Positions 49,741 through 58,955 are shown, counted from the stretch's first letter. The stretch: DNA of 64,000 nt from MPNO01 sp965200535 (GCA_965200535.1 CBDAUF010000002.1:1674001-1738000), one strand, 5' to 3'. Notes: a model not told the origin generated them from the letters alone. Program-made: numbers and translations.

Positions 49741-50514
49741 ATGACCGATCCCGCTCTCGCTCCGCTCGCCGAAGCCGTCGACAGCGCCGCGGTCGATGCG
49801 GCGGCCATCCGCCAGCTTTCGGAGACCACCCCGATCACACCCGAGCAGGGCTACGACATTCAGGCCGCCTCGATCCTGCGGCGCCTCGACCGCGGTGAGA
49901 GACGGATCGGCGTAAAGATGGGCTTCACCAGCCGCGCCAAGATGGTCCAGATGGGCATCGACGACATGATCTGGGGCCGGCTGACCGACGGCATGATCGT
50001 CGAGGACGGCGACACCATCTCGATGGCCGATTATGTCCACCCGCGGGCCGAACCCGAGATCGCATTCCTGCTCGGCAAATCTCTGGCCGCGCCGGTCACC
50101 GCTGCCGAGGCGATGGCCGCGGTCGAGGCCGTGGCCCCGGCGATCGAGATCATCGATTCCCGCTACCGGGACTTCAAATTCTCACTCGCCGATGTGGTCG
50201 CCGATAACTGCTCCTCGTCGGGAATCGTCGTCGGCGCCTGGCAGTCGGCGAACGAGGATCTGACCAACCTCGGCATGATCCTCGAAATCAACGGCAGGCC
50301 GCGGCAAATCGGCTCATCCGGCGCGATTTTGGGTCATCCCGTTCGTTCTCTGGTTGCCGCAGCGCGGTTGTCGACCGCTGCCGGCGAGCCTCTCCAGGCG
50401 GGGTGGATCGTCATGGCCGGCGGCGCGACCGCCGCCGAGGCGCTTGCCGTCGGCGACTATGTGCGCAACACAGTCCAGCATCTGGGTGCGGTCGGCTTTT
50501 CCGTCGTCGACTGA
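49741..50514 (+). CDS. 2-oxo-3-hexenedioate (4-oxalocrotonate) decarboxylase, DmpH-like
   Basis: The protein has 257 residues of the hydratase/decarboxylase fold. RRIGVKMGFTSRAKMVQMG near 55, HPRAEPEIAFLLGKSL near 100 and IEIIDSRYRDFKFSLADVVA near 136 resemble 4-oxalocrotonate decarboxylases; the RYRDFKF stretch separates it from the hydratase upstream. It removes CO2 to give 2-oxopent-4-enoate, the hydratase substrate. No 4-oxalocrotonate tautomerase gene is visible. It starts 3 bases after the aldolase stop. Confidence 0.85.
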   Translation: MTDPALAPLAEAVDSAAVDAAAIRQLSETTPITPEQGYDIQAASILRRLDRGERRIGVKMGFTSRAKMVQMGIDDMIWGRLTDGMIVEDGDTISMADYVHPRAEPEIAFLLGKSLAAPVTAAEAMAAVEAVAPAIEIIDSRYRDFKFSLADVVADNCSSSGIVVGAWQSANEDLTNLGMILEINGRPRQIGSSGAILGHPVRSLVAAARLSTAAGEPLQAGWIVMAGGATAAEALAVGDYVRNTVQHLGAVGFSVVD

Positions 50515-50612
50515 CGTCGATGCCGGTGTGCATACGGCGGGGAACGCAGCCCGGTTGACCGCGGACTGGATGCGGCGAACACTGTCCGCAAACCTGCCCG
50601 AGGAGACCCGAC

Positions 50613-51791
50613 ATGGCGACCGCGACGGAACGAGCCGGCAGCAATCGAGCGCACGAGCTCGAACTCATCGTCAACGAGCTGGAAGAACTCAACGACGAGG
50701 TCCGTGCGAACAACATCTGGATCCGCACCCGCTGGAACCTGCCGAACCGGAAAGCGTGGCACCTGGGGACTTCGGAGCAGCCCGCGCCGTCGGCTCACAG
50801 CCTCACGGTCGAACACCCGTCCCCGCAACCCCATGTCTGGCGCTGGGGCGATATCGAGCCCTATCTCCTCAAGCTCGCGGAACTTTGCCCGCTCGAACTC
50901 ACCGAACGCCAGTCGGTCCTGCTGACCAATCCGGCGTTCGGTCTGACCGGGGTCAAGGTCACCAACACGATGCGGATCGCGATCTCGATATACAAGCGCG
51001 GCGACGATGCGGAGTCGCATCTGCATACCCCGAACGCGAGCCGGACGATCATTTCCGAGAGCGGCGGCTACACCATCGTGGAAGGCGAAAAGATGTATCC
51101 CCGCCGCGGCGATCTCGTCTTCACGCCCAACGGCACGTGGCACGAACACGGAAACGATGACGACAATCCGGTGATCTGGGCGGATACGCTCGACTGGCCG
51201 CTGATCGATTTCCTCGGCTGTGCGTGGGCCCGCAGCGATACCGAGAATGCGGCCGAACACGGCAGCCCGTCCGACAACTTCTCGAAACGGTTTTACGGCC
51301 GCGGCGGCATCCGTCCGCTGTTCGCGCCCCATCACAGGGGCAGCGGCGTGGGCAACACGCCGATGTTCCTTTACGCGGGAACGGATATCCGCGCCGCGCT
51401 CGACGATCTCGCTCGGCACGACGGCGATCCGCACGACGGAATCGCTGTCGAACTGGTCAATCCGGAAAACGGCACGCCGATATTCACCACGATCTCGTAT
51501 CGCGCCCAACTGCTGCGCCCGGGCGAGGAGACGAGGCTCTTCCGCCATACCGCATCGACCATCTACTGGGTCGCCGACGGCAAGGGCGTGACGGAAGTGG
51601 ACGACGAGCCGCTGGAATGGGCGCGCAACGATTTCTTCGTTGTGCCCAGCCACTGCTGGCGGCGTTTCATCAACACGGGCCCCGGGAACGCCATCCTCTA
51701 CAGCTACACCGACCAGCCGCTGATCGAGAAGATCGGCCACTATCGCGCACAGGGAAAAACCGGGAGCGGCGCCGTCGTCGATCTCGTCTGA
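50613..51791 (+). CDS. Bicupin ring-cleaving dioxygenase, gentisate 1,2-dioxygenase-like
   Basis: The protein has 392 residues with two cupin domains. The first holds a probable iron site: His136 and His138 in SHLHTPNASRT and His177 in NGTWHEHGND. The second is near LLRPGEETRLFRHTASTIYW (about residue 298) and lacks a clear HxH pair. The layout is that of gentisate, salicylate and 1-hydroxy-2-naphthoate dioxygenases, which cleave the ring between the carboxyl-bearing carbon and its hydroxylated neighbour. It is the last plus-strand gene of the island, 98 bases after the decarboxylase. The substrate is unknown. Confidence 0.85.
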   Translation: MATATERAGSNRAHELELIVNELEELNDEVRANNIWIRTRWNLPNRKAWHLGTSEQPAPSAHSLTVEHPSPQPHVWRWGDIEPYLLKLAELCPLELTERQSVLLTNPAFGLTGVKVTNTMRIAISIYKRGDDAESHLHTPNASRTIISESGGYTIVEGEKMYPRRGDLVFTPNGTWHEHGNDDDNPVIWADTLDWPLIDFLGCAWARSDTENAAEHGSPSDNFSKRFYGRGGIRPLFAPHHRGSGVGNTPMFLYAGTDIRAALDDLARHDGDPHDGIAVELVNPENGTPIFTTISYRAQLLRPGEETRLFRHTASTIYWVADGKGVTEVDDEPLEWARNDFFVVPSHCWRRFINTGPGNAILYSYTDQPLIEKIGHYRAQGKTGSGAVVDLV

Positions 51792-51815
51792 CTGCGGGGC
51801 GGAAGGCGCTCCGGC

Positions 51816-52676
51816 TCAGGCCTCGTCGGCGACCGTGTTGCGAAGCGTGCCGACGCCGGACACCTCGATCTCGACGACATCTCCGCGCGTCAGCCATTTC
51901 GGCGGATCGAACCGTGCGCCCGCGCCGACAGGCGTGCCGGTCGAGATGACATCGCCCGGCTTGAGCGCCGTCCATGTCGAAATGTAGGCGATCAGATAGG
52001 CGAAATCGAAGATCAGGTTTGCGGTCGTATCGTCCTGCCGGACCTCGCCGTTGACTCGCCCGGTTAGCCGGATGTTGTCGTAACCCGAAGCGGCAAACTC
52101 GTCGGCGGTCACCAGCCAGGGCCCGACCGAGCCCGAAGCGTCGAAGTTCTTTCCCTGGGTGACGTTGAACTTGCCATGCCGGGTCCAGTCCCGGATCGTG
52201 CCTTCATTCAGACAGGTAAGTCCGGCGATGTGGTCGAGAGCGCGCTCGCGCGGAATGCGCCGCCCTCCCCTGCCAATGACCAGAGCGATCTCGGCCTCAT
52301 AGTCCAGCTTCTCCGACTCCGGCGGACGCAGGATCGGCTGACCGTGGCCGATCAGCGTATCCGGCGCCCTGAGAAAGACGCTCGGATAGCCGGCCATCGA
52401 CGTGTCGTCGTATTCCTCGTTGCGGCGGGCGTAGTTGACGCCGACGCAGACGGTCTTTTCCGGCCACGGAACCGGCCGCAGGCATACGATCTCGTCGAGG
52501 CGAAAATCGGCCGCAGCACCCCTGGACGCCGCTTCCGCGTCGCGCCAGGCATCCTCGTCCAGGAGATCGATCACCCCGGCCGCGGCGGGCATGCGCGGTC
52601 CAAGATCGATCACCCCATCGCCGTCGGCGATGCCGAAAGACTCACGCCCAGCGGCTACAAAGGATAACAGTTTCAC
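51816..52676 (-). CDS. Fumarylacetoacetate hydrolase-family protein (fumarylpyruvate hydrolase-like)
   Basis: The protein has 286 residues. The C-terminal FAH domain has VGVNYARRNEEYDD near 77, EKLDYEAEIALVIGRGGRRI near 122 with the metal glutamates, and NFDASGSVGPWLVTADEF near 170. FDFAYLIAYISTWTALKPGD and STGTPVGAGARF are also typical. It could hydrolyse fumarylpyruvate from the gentisate route, or a related diketo acid. It follows the Rieske subunit by 19 bases and converges with the bicupin gene. Confidence 0.85.
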   Translation of the reverse strand: MKLLSFVAAGRESFGIADGDGVIDLGPRMPAAAGVIDLLDEDAWRDAEAASRGAAADFRLDEIVCLRPVPWPEKTVCVGVNYARRNEEYDDTSMAGYPSVFLRAPDTLIGHGQPILRPPESEKLDYEAEIALVIGRGGRRIPRERALDHIAGLTCLNEGTIRDWTRHGKFNVTQGKNFDASGSVGPWLVTADEFAASGYDNIRLTGRVNGEVRQDDTTANLIFDFAYLIAYISTWTALKPGDVISTGTPVGAGARFDPPKWLTRGDVVEIEVSGVGTLRNTVADEA

Positions 52677-52695
52677 ACCCTGCCCCCATATTCGC

Positions 52696-53934
52696 TCAAA
52701 TTTCCATCAGGTCGCGGTAGCCCTGCCAAAATCCGCGCACGGAAACCTCGGTCGCGCGCGAACCCGGGCTCGGTGCGACGCCGCGCCCGCCCATTTCGAG
52801 GATCGACGCCTCGTCGGGATCGCGTCTGACACCCTGCCGGATCCAACTGCCGACGATGCCGTCCTCCATCGAGATCAGCCCGGCCGGGCCGATCAGGTTG
52901 CTCTGGCGGATCCGCGCCGCCCGCTCCGCCTCGTCGTCGGCGATGCAGCCCAGCACCCGCCAGGACAACTCGCACGAATCCGGGCCGGTGGGAACGCAGA
53001 CCCTGAGCGCAATCGAGTTCAGGGTCTGCTGGAGAATAAAGTTGGGGAAGATGCTCTGGATCGCCAGCGTCGTTCCGCAGGCGAACTCGGGCCAGCCCTG
53101 CACCACGCGCGGATCGGCGAGCGTATAGTCGTCGTCCGCAGCACGCAGTTTTTCCGGGTCGTATTCGGGTTCGTTGCGATCGGTCGCGGCGATGGAATAG
53201 CTGATGTGGTGCCTGCCGCGGTCGGAAAGCCTGATCCCCCCCTCCATCGAGAGGCGGTTTATCCGCGTCGCAGTGAAAAACAGATGGAGCAGGCTCGCGT
53301 GATAGGAATCACGGACATTCTCCATGTAGAGCTTCCAGTTGTTGGCCATGGACTGGGTATAGGTGCCGAGTATCTCCATGTCCCGGCCGACGACGCGGTC
53401 GATGTTGGCGCACATCTCGGGACCGAGATAGTCTTCCAGCGGCGGGGTCTCTCCGGAAAATGTCACGAAGACCAGTCCGCGGTAGACCGCGACCCTGAGC
53501 GGGGCAAGGCGGTGGGCCGACAGGTCGAAATCCGCGGGCATGCCGCCCTTGCCGCCCGCGCCGTGGCGGAAGGCGACGGAGGTGAGCCGCCCGGACAGAT
53601 CGTAGGTCCAGTTGTGGTAGACGCAGGTCAATCGCCCGTCTGCCGTGCCTGCCCGGTCGATGCAGACGAGGTTGCCGCGGTGCACGCACCGGTTGACCAT
53701 CGCATTGATGCCGCCGTCGGCGCCGCGGATCACGATGACGGATGTGTCGCCAACCTCTATCCGGCGGTAGTCGCCGGGACCGGGGATCTCCTGCTCCAGC
53801 AAGGCGAAATGCCAGACCGGTCCGCGAAAGATTCGCGTCTGTTCCGCTTCGTAGATGTCGGGGTCGGAATACACCCGGTAGGGAACGCGGCTCACCCCCT
53901 CGACAGGCCATTCAAACGCCGTTTCGACCGCCAC
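52696..53934 (-). CDS. Rieske aromatic ring-hydroxylating oxygenase, alpha subunit
   Basis: The protein has about 412 residues. The Rieske [2Fe-2S] motif is CVHRGN and CVYHNWTYDLSGRLTS, in C-x-H...C-x2-H form. The non-haem iron site is NWKLYMENVRDSYHASLLHLF with the two histidines spaced H-x4-H after an aspartate. It hydroxylates an aromatic ring with O2 and electrons from a ferredoxin. There is no beta-subunit gene, so it is probably an alpha-only oxygenase. The start is uncertain: GTG at 53934 has AAAGGG upstream, and TTG at 53967 has no such site. The ferredoxin and reductase lie at 57381-58955. Confidence 0.85.
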   Translation of the reverse strand: MAVETAFEWPVEGVSRVPYRVYSDPDIYEAEQTRIFRGPVWHFALLEQEIPGPGDYRRIEVGDTSVIVIRGADGGINAMVNRCVHRGNLVCIDRAGTADGRLTCVYHNWTYDLSGRLTSVAFRHGAGGKGGMPADFDLSAHRLAPLRVAVYRGLVFVTFSGETPPLEDYLGPEMCANIDRVVGRDMEILGTYTQSMANNWKLYMENVRDSYHASLLHLFFTATRINRLSMEGGIRLSDRGRHHISYSIAATDRNEPEYDPEKLRAADDDYTLADPRVVQGWPEFACGTTLAIQSIFPNFILQQTLNSIALRVCVPTGPDSCELSWRVLGCIADDEAERAARIRQSNLIGPAGLISMEDGIVGSWIRQGVRRDPDEASILEMGGRGVAPSPGSRATEVSVRGFWQGYRDLMEI

Positions 53935-54045
53935 TCTTGGCCCTTTCGCCCCGCTCCCTGCCGTCAAAGTGCACTATATCGGCGCACCCGGGATCAAGCC
54001 ATCTGTGCGGAAAGCCAATCCGGCGGGAGCGGCGGTGCTATCTGC

Positions 54046-55974
54046 TCAGATCGAACCGATGGGCCAGGGCAGGTCCACAAACCTGTGCTGCAGGAGGCCC
54101 CACGGCAGGTCGAGCGTCATCAGCCATGACAGGAACATCAGCATGGCGTCGGCCATCGCGGTGAGAACGATGGCCCCGGTCCACGTCGCCTTCGCCTCGC
54201 GCCGCAGAAAGGCAACGAAGAAGATGTTGAGCGCGATAAAGAAACCGGTGATCGCGGTCACCGCCAGCAGACCGATCACCCAGACGAGATAGTACCAAAT
54301 CCCCTTTTCCGGCGGCGCGTGGGATCCGATGCCCGGCCGTTCCTCGTCGTGGTTGTAGGTCGTCTCGCGGCCGCCGCTTCGCCAGATGCCGGTCAGCACG
54401 AAACCGCTCGCGGCCAGCATCACGACCGCGACGCCCATCGGAAAGATCGCGCCCAGGGCGCTGTGCGCCGTCGAATCGTAAAGCGCCCAGACAAATACCA
54501 GGCCGACGAAACCGGCGAACATGAGTTGCGGCGACAGAAGCGCCGCATGGACTTTCGGCGCGGCCCCGGCCTCCCTTTCCTGCGGCTTGTTGCGGGCGCC
54601 GAGAACGATCGAAACGACAATGATCGCCGCGATCGCCAGGACGCCGGGACGGGCGAAAAAGCTCCATTCGTGGAACTGGATCGCCTGATAGAGATAAGTC
54701 TCGACCTGGTCGGCAAGCACGAAGCCGATCAGCAGCGCGGGCCGCGACCATCCGAACCTCTTCAGACATACGCCCAGAAGCCCGATGGCGATCAGGAAGA
54801 CGAAATCCATCAGGTCGCGGCTCGCCTGGAAGGCCGCGAAGGAAATCACCATCAGCATGAAGGGTGCGAGCAGGTGATAGCGAATGGTCGTAAGACGCGC
54901 GATTGCCGGCGACAGGAACAGGCAGAGCCCGGCCCCGACCACGTTGGCGAGCGCCAGCGTCCAGACGATCGTGTAGGTGGTCGGCAGTTCGGCGGTCAGC
55001 AGCCGCGGCCCCGGCTCGAGCCCGATCAGGACCAGTCCGCCGATGAATACCGCCATCGATCCCGAACCGGGAATTCCGAACAGCAGCGTCGGAACGAGGC
55101 CGCCCCCTTCCTTGGCGTTGTTGGCCGACTCCGGCGCCAGGACGCCCCGGATGTCGCCCGTCCCGAACCGGGACTTGTCTCGCGCGGTCTGAACGACGTG
55201 GCCGTAGGCGATCCAGTCGACCACCGATCCTCCGAGACCGGGTATGGCGCCGATCAGCGTGCCGATCCCGGCGCAGCGCAGGCACAGCCACCGGTAGCGG
55301 ATCATGTCTCTGAGACCGTCGAGCCAGCCCCGGCCGAGCGCGGCGCCGCTCGCAATCGTGCCCGACTTGCGGAGCAGGTCGATCACCTCCGGAAACGCGA
55401 AGACGCCGAGGCCGATCACCACCAGCGGGATCCCGTCGGAGAGGTAGTCGATGCCGAACGTCATGCGCCACTCGCCGGTGGCCGGAGCGCCGCCGATCGA
55501 GCCGATCACGAGGCCGAGGCCGCAGGAGGCAACGCCCTTCCATATGCTGCGGCCGGACAGCACGCCCACCATCGAAATGCCGAGGATCGCCAGCATGAAC
55601 AGCTCGGCGGTGGTGAAGAACAGGATGATCGGTTTGGCGATCAGGACGAAAAACGTCAGGATCAGAGCCCCGAACAACCCGCCGAACAGCGACGCCGAGA
55701 AGGCGGCTCCCAGGGCGCGGGCCGCCTCCCCCTTCTTGGCCAGCGGAAAACCGTCGAGCACCGTCGCCTGGGACGCGGACGAGCCCGGGATGCCCATCAG
55801 CACCGATGTGAAGGTGTCCGAAGTCGGGATCACGGCGACAAGACCGACCAGCATCGCGAGCGCCGAGACTGCGTCCATGCCGTGAAGGAACGGGATCAGC
55901 AGGGACAACCCGACGATCCCGCCCAGCCCCGGAAACACGCCGACCGCCAGTCCGAGCAGCACCCCCACCACCAT
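54046..55974 (-). CDS. Tripartite tricarboxylate transporter permease, TctA-TctB fusion (second)
   Basis: The encoded protein has 642 residues from the first ATG, but family homology continues upstream (next entry). TctA signatures include GVFPGLGGIVGLSLLIPFL, GIPGSSASQATVLDGFPLAK near 65 and SANNAKEGGGLVPTLLFGIP near 270. A TctB-like four-helix domain lies at the C-terminus from about residue 480. It works with the TctC receptor encoded 61 bases upstream of the proposed start. With the Rieske and FAH genes downstream it forms an import-and-attack operon for an aromatic acid. Confidence 0.88.
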   Translation of the reverse strand: MVVGVLLGLAVGVFPGLGGIVGLSLLIPFLHGMDAVSALAMLVGLVAVIPTSDTFTSVLMGIPGSSASQATVLDGFPLAKKGEAARALGAAFSASLFGGLFGALILTFFVLIAKPIILFFTTAELFMLAILGISMVGVLSGRSIWKGVASCGLGLVIGSIGGAPATGEWRMTFGIDYLSDGIPLVVIGLGVFAFPEVIDLLRKSGTIASGAALGRGWLDGLRDMIRYRWLCLRCAGIGTLIGAIPGLGGSVVDWIAYGHVVQTARDKSRFGTGDIRGVLAPESANNAKEGGGLVPTLLFGIPGSGSMAVFIGGLVLIGLEPGPRLLTAELPTTYTIVWTLALANVVGAGLCLFLSPAIARLTTIRYHLLAPFMLMVISFAAFQASRDLMDFVFLIAIGLLGVCLKRFGWSRPALLIGFVLADQVETYLYQAIQFHEWSFFARPGVLAIAAIIVVSIVLGARNKPQEREAGAAPKVHAALLSPQLMFAGFVGLVFVWALYDSTAHSALGAIFPMGVAVVMLAASGFVLTGIWRSGGRETTYNHDEERPGIGSHAPPEKGIWYYLVWVIGLLAVTAITGFFIALNIFFVAFLRREAKATWTGAIVLTAMADAMLMFLSWLMTLDLPWGLLQHRFVDLPWPIGSI

Positions 55975-56034
55975 GAAGGTGAGATGCTGGGCGGCAAACA
56001 GGATCGAGAAGGCTTGGGCGAGGGCGTCGAGGAT
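55975..56034 (-). other. Probable N-terminal extension of the TctAB gene with AUC start
   Basis: In frame before the ATG at 55974 the sequence encodes ILDALAQAFSILFAAQHLTF, which matches the expected amphipathic N-terminus of TctA proteins. No ATG, GTG or TTG occurs in frame further up to the TctC stop. GGCGGAGGAC lies 6-8 bases before the ATC at 56034-56032, so that codon is the likely start. The ATG at 55974 itself has no ribosome-binding site. Confidence 0.5.
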
Positions 56035-56095
56035 CGGGTTGTCCTCCGCCTGAAGAAACGGGCGGCGGGTCTGCCCGCCGCCCCGCTCGTTACGC

Positions 56096-57178
56096 CTAGA
56101 ACTTCACGTTGTACTTGGTCGTCAGCCAGTTGCGGACCCAGGCCCTGGCGGGCGGGGGAACGTGGGTGGCCGAACCGTACCGCGCCTCGGCTTCCTTGCC
56201 CGTCACCTGGGCGTACTTGCCGATCTTCTTGTCCTTGGTGGAGACGTATTCGGGATCGGCGAACATTCGCATCAATGCGTCCTGATAGGTCTTGACGACA
56301 GAGTCAGGCGTCTTTTTTGGCACGACGATAAACTTCTGCGCCGGGAAGCCGGCGGTGAAGAATGCCTTCCACGCATCGAACGCCGGGCCGGAGGGTTTCT
56401 TTCCCTTGACCTGCTCATACACCTCCGCGAAGTGCGGGAGGTCGGGGAAGGTCGGATCACGGACGAGATTTCCGCCCGCGTCGAGGAAGCCCCAGGTCAT
56501 GACCGGGGTCGCACTGCCTTCCTTGACGAGCGGCGTCACCTTGGAAAGGTAAGCGGCCGAGGTCTGGTAGTCGATCTGGGTCTCGCCGGTCATGAAGGCC
56601 TTGCGCCCCGCCGAACGCCCCTTCATCCCGAAGACCGGCTTAACATTCAGGCCCAGCAATTCGAAGGCAAGCAGCGGCACGAGGTCCAGGGAGGTCGCTC
56701 CCTGCGAGCCATACTTCAGCGCAGGGTTCTTCTTCACCAGGTCCGCCGCAGTGTTTGCGCCGAGTTTGGGGCTGATATAGACGACGCCGCCGGTGGCATA
56801 GGCCAACAGCGGACGCCACTCGGCGTAGTCGTATTTCACCCGCTTGTCGCCGAGCAGGAACGGAAGCTGCGTCGAACCGGACGTGCCGAACAGCTCCAGG
56901 CCGTTGGCGCGGGCGCGGGCGGCGTAAAGGTTCGCCCCCTTGGTCGATCCGCCGCCGGGCACAAACTTGAGCTGGATGGTCGCACCCAACTGTTTTCCAA
57001 GGAGAGGCGCGACGTATCGGGCCCAGCGGCCGGAGCCCCCGCCCTCCTTGAACGGAATCATCCATGAGACCTTCTTGCCCTTAAGATCGGCGGCAGCGGC
57101 ATTGTCCGCCGGTAACGCGAAACCCGCGGCTGCAACGACCGCGAGCCCGGAGATCGCGCTCTTGACTGGATTCTTCAT
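56096..57178 (-). CDS. Tripartite tricarboxylate transporter substrate-binding protein TctC
   Basis: The protein has 360 residues. Residues 1-28 form a signal peptide (KNPVKS, then a hydrophobic core ending near NAAAADLKG). The mature part shows VPGGGSTKGANLYAARARA near 75, LFGTSGSTQLPFLLG near 97 and PALKYGSQGATSLDLVPLLA near 152, the binding-pocket loops of the Bug/TctC family. It delivers a carboxylate to TctAB. It heads the minus-strand operon to 51816 and diverges from the ferredoxin gene, separated by 202 bases in which I saw no gene. Confidence 0.88.
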   Translation of the reverse strand: MKNPVKSAISGLAVVAAAGFALPADNAAAADLKGKKVSWMIPFKEGGGSGRWARYVAPLLGKQLGATIQLKFVPGGGSTKGANLYAARARANGLELFGTSGSTQLPFLLGDKRVKYDYAEWRPLLAYATGGVVYISPKLGANTAADLVKKNPALKYGSQGATSLDLVPLLAFELLGLNVKPVFGMKGRSAGRKAFMTGETQIDYQTSAAYLSKVTPLVKEGSATPVMTWGFLDAGGNLVRDPTFPDLPHFAEVYEQVKGKKPSGPAFDAWKAFFTAGFPAQKFIVVPKKTPDSVVKTYQDALMRMFADPEYVSTKDKKIGKYAQVTGKEAEARYGSATHVPPPARAWVRNWLTTKYNVKF

Positions 57179-57380
57179 CTAAATCGCTTCCTTTCGAGGG
57201 ATCTTGATCGGCGGCGGATTGTAGATAACCCCTTTCCTTCGGGCCATCGCCGATGCGCTGCCACCGGGTGCGAACGGCGGGCCTGAACGGTTGGCAGGAT
57301 TACGGGCGCTGTGTACACTCCGCGCGCCCGGCCGAAGCGCCGGAGTACGAGGGCAGGCGAAAGAGAGAGCGCAGAAAAGA

Positions 57381-57701
57381 ATGAGCGATATCGAGTTTCA
57401 TGCCGTCGCCAAGACCGGCGATCTGGGCGACGGTGAAGCTGTACAGGTCATCGTCGGCAAGAAGGAAATCGCGGTCTACAACCTCGACGGCGAATTCTAC
57501 GCCACAGATGACATCTGCACCCACGCTTACGCCTCGCTGGCCGACGGCTATATCGAGGGCGACGCGATCGAGTGTCCGCTGCACGGCGGATGCTTCAGCA
57601 TCAAGACCGGCAAGGCTCTGACCCCGCCGGTAACCGATGACCTCGCGGTCTACGAGGTCAGGATCGACGGCGACAATATTCTCGTCGGCGTTCCCGGATA
57701 G
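57381..57701 (+). CDS. Rieske-type ferredoxin of a non-haem iron oxygenase
   Basis: The protein has 106 residues. The cluster motif is CTHAYASLADG and CPLHGGCFSIKTGKAL, the C-x-H...C-x2-H of Rieske [2Fe-2S] ferredoxins such as NahAb and BphF. It carries electrons from the reductase to the oxygenase alpha subunit. The ATG at 57381 is preferred because homology starts there. The reductase follows 30 bases later. Confidence 0.9.
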   Translation: MSDIEFHAVAKTGDLGDGEAVQVIVGKKEIAVYNLDGEFYATDDICTHAYASLADGYIEGDAIECPLHGGCFSIKTGKALTPPVTDDLAVYEVRIDGDNILVGVPG

Positions 57702-57731
57702 GGAACGGCGTACGCACCGGACCTCCATGCG

Positions 57732-58955
57732 ATGAGCGACCGGCGGATCGTCGTCGTCGGCGCCGGACAAGCCGGCGGCTGGGCGGCGAAAACGCTGCGC
57801 GACGAAGGGTTCGAAGGCGAGATCGTCCTGATCGGCGAGGAACCCTATCCGCCCTACGAGCGCCCGCCGCTCTCGAAAGAGGTGCTGATGGGCAAGGCGC
57901 CGGCCGAGTCGAGCTACCTTTGGCCGGACGGCTCATTCGAGGGGTGGGCGGTCGAACTCCGGACCGGTATCGCGGCGACGGCGATCGACCGGGAAGCGAA
58001 GACCGTCGCCCTGTCGGACGGCGGGACGCTCGCTTACGACAAATTGCTGCTGGCAACCGGCGGGCGGGTCCGCAAACTGTCGCTCGACGGGGCTGGGCTC
58101 GCCGGCGTCCACTATCTCCGCGGTATCGCGGACAGCGAGGCGATCCGCGCCGATCTCGGTGAAGACGCCGCTCTCGTCGTCATCGGCGGCGGCTGGATCG
58201 GGCTCGAAGTCGCAGCCGCGGCGCGCGTTCTCGGCGCCGGTGTCACCGTGGTCGAGGCGCTGGATCAGCTTTGCGGGCGCGCATTGACTCCCGGCCTCGC
58301 CGCCTATCTGCTCGACGTTCATCGTGGCCATGGCATCGATGTAAGACTGGGCGCCGCAGTCGAGGCGCTAACCGGGAACGGCCGGGTGGACGGCGTCCGG
58401 CTCGCCGGCGGCGAGACGATACACGCGACGGCGGTGGTTATCGGTATCGGCATCGTTCCCAACGTTGAACTGGCCGAAACGGCAGGGCTTGAAGTCGATA
58501 ACGGCATCCGGGTGGACGCCCTTTGCCGGACATCGGATCCGAATATCTTTGCGGCCGGCGACGTGACAAACCATCCCAACGACTTGCTGGGCCGCAACAT
58601 TCGCCTCGAATCATGGGAAAACGCCCAAAATCAGGGCATCGCGGCGGCGAAGGCAATGCTTGGCGGCGAGACGCCGTATTGCGAGATTCCCTGGTTCTGG
58701 TCGGATCAGTACGACGTCAACATCCAGCTTGTCGGTCTGCCGACCGACTTCGACCGGACGGTAACGCGGGGTGCGCGGGCCAGCGGGCAGTTCGTCGAGT
58801 TCTACATGAAGGACGGCAGGATCGAGGGTGTGGCGGCGATCAACAATCCGCGCGACATCCGGTTCGCCAAGCGACTGATGCAGGCCGGAAAGCTCGTCGA
58901 CCCCGCCGCGCTCGCCGACCCGACGGTCAAGCTTCAGGCCCTGCTCCGGGGCTGA
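57732..58955 (+). CDS. NAD(P)/FAD-dependent ferredoxin reductase
   Basis: The protein has 407 residues. It has an FAD motif VVVGAGQAGGWAAKTL near 6, the PYPPYERPPLSKEVLMG stretch typical of oxygenase ferredoxin reductases, a second Rossmann motif VVIGGGWIGLEVAAAARVLG near 149 and NIFAAGDVTNHP near 275 for FAD. It passes electrons from NAD(P)H to the ferredoxin encoded just upstream. With the alpha subunit at 52696 it completes a three-component Rieske system split over two divergent operons. Confidence 0.9.
   Translation: MSDRRIVVVGAGQAGGWAAKTLRDEGFEGEIVLIGEEPYPPYERPPLSKEVLMGKAPAESSYLWPDGSFEGWAVELRTGIAATAIDREAKTVALSDGGTLAYDKLLLATGGRVRKLSLDGAGLAGVHYLRGIADSEAIRADLGEDAALVVIGGGWIGLEVAAAARVLGAGVTVVEALDQLCGRALTPGLAAYLLDVHRGHGIDVRLGAAVEALTGNGRVDGVRLAGGETIHATAVVIGIGIVPNVELAETAGLEVDNGIRVDALCRTSDPNIFAAGDVTNHPNDLLGRNIRLESWENAQNQGIAAAKAMLGGETPYCEIPWFWSDQYDVNIQLVGLPTDFDRTVTRGARASGQFVEFYMKDGRIEGVAAINNPRDIRFAKRLMQAGKLVDPAALADPTVKLQALLRG

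Noticed and set aside
54319..56295. A 658-codon plus-strand frame opposite the second TctAB gene
   Set aside because: Low-complexity, charged translation, typical of the antisense of a hydrophobic protein.
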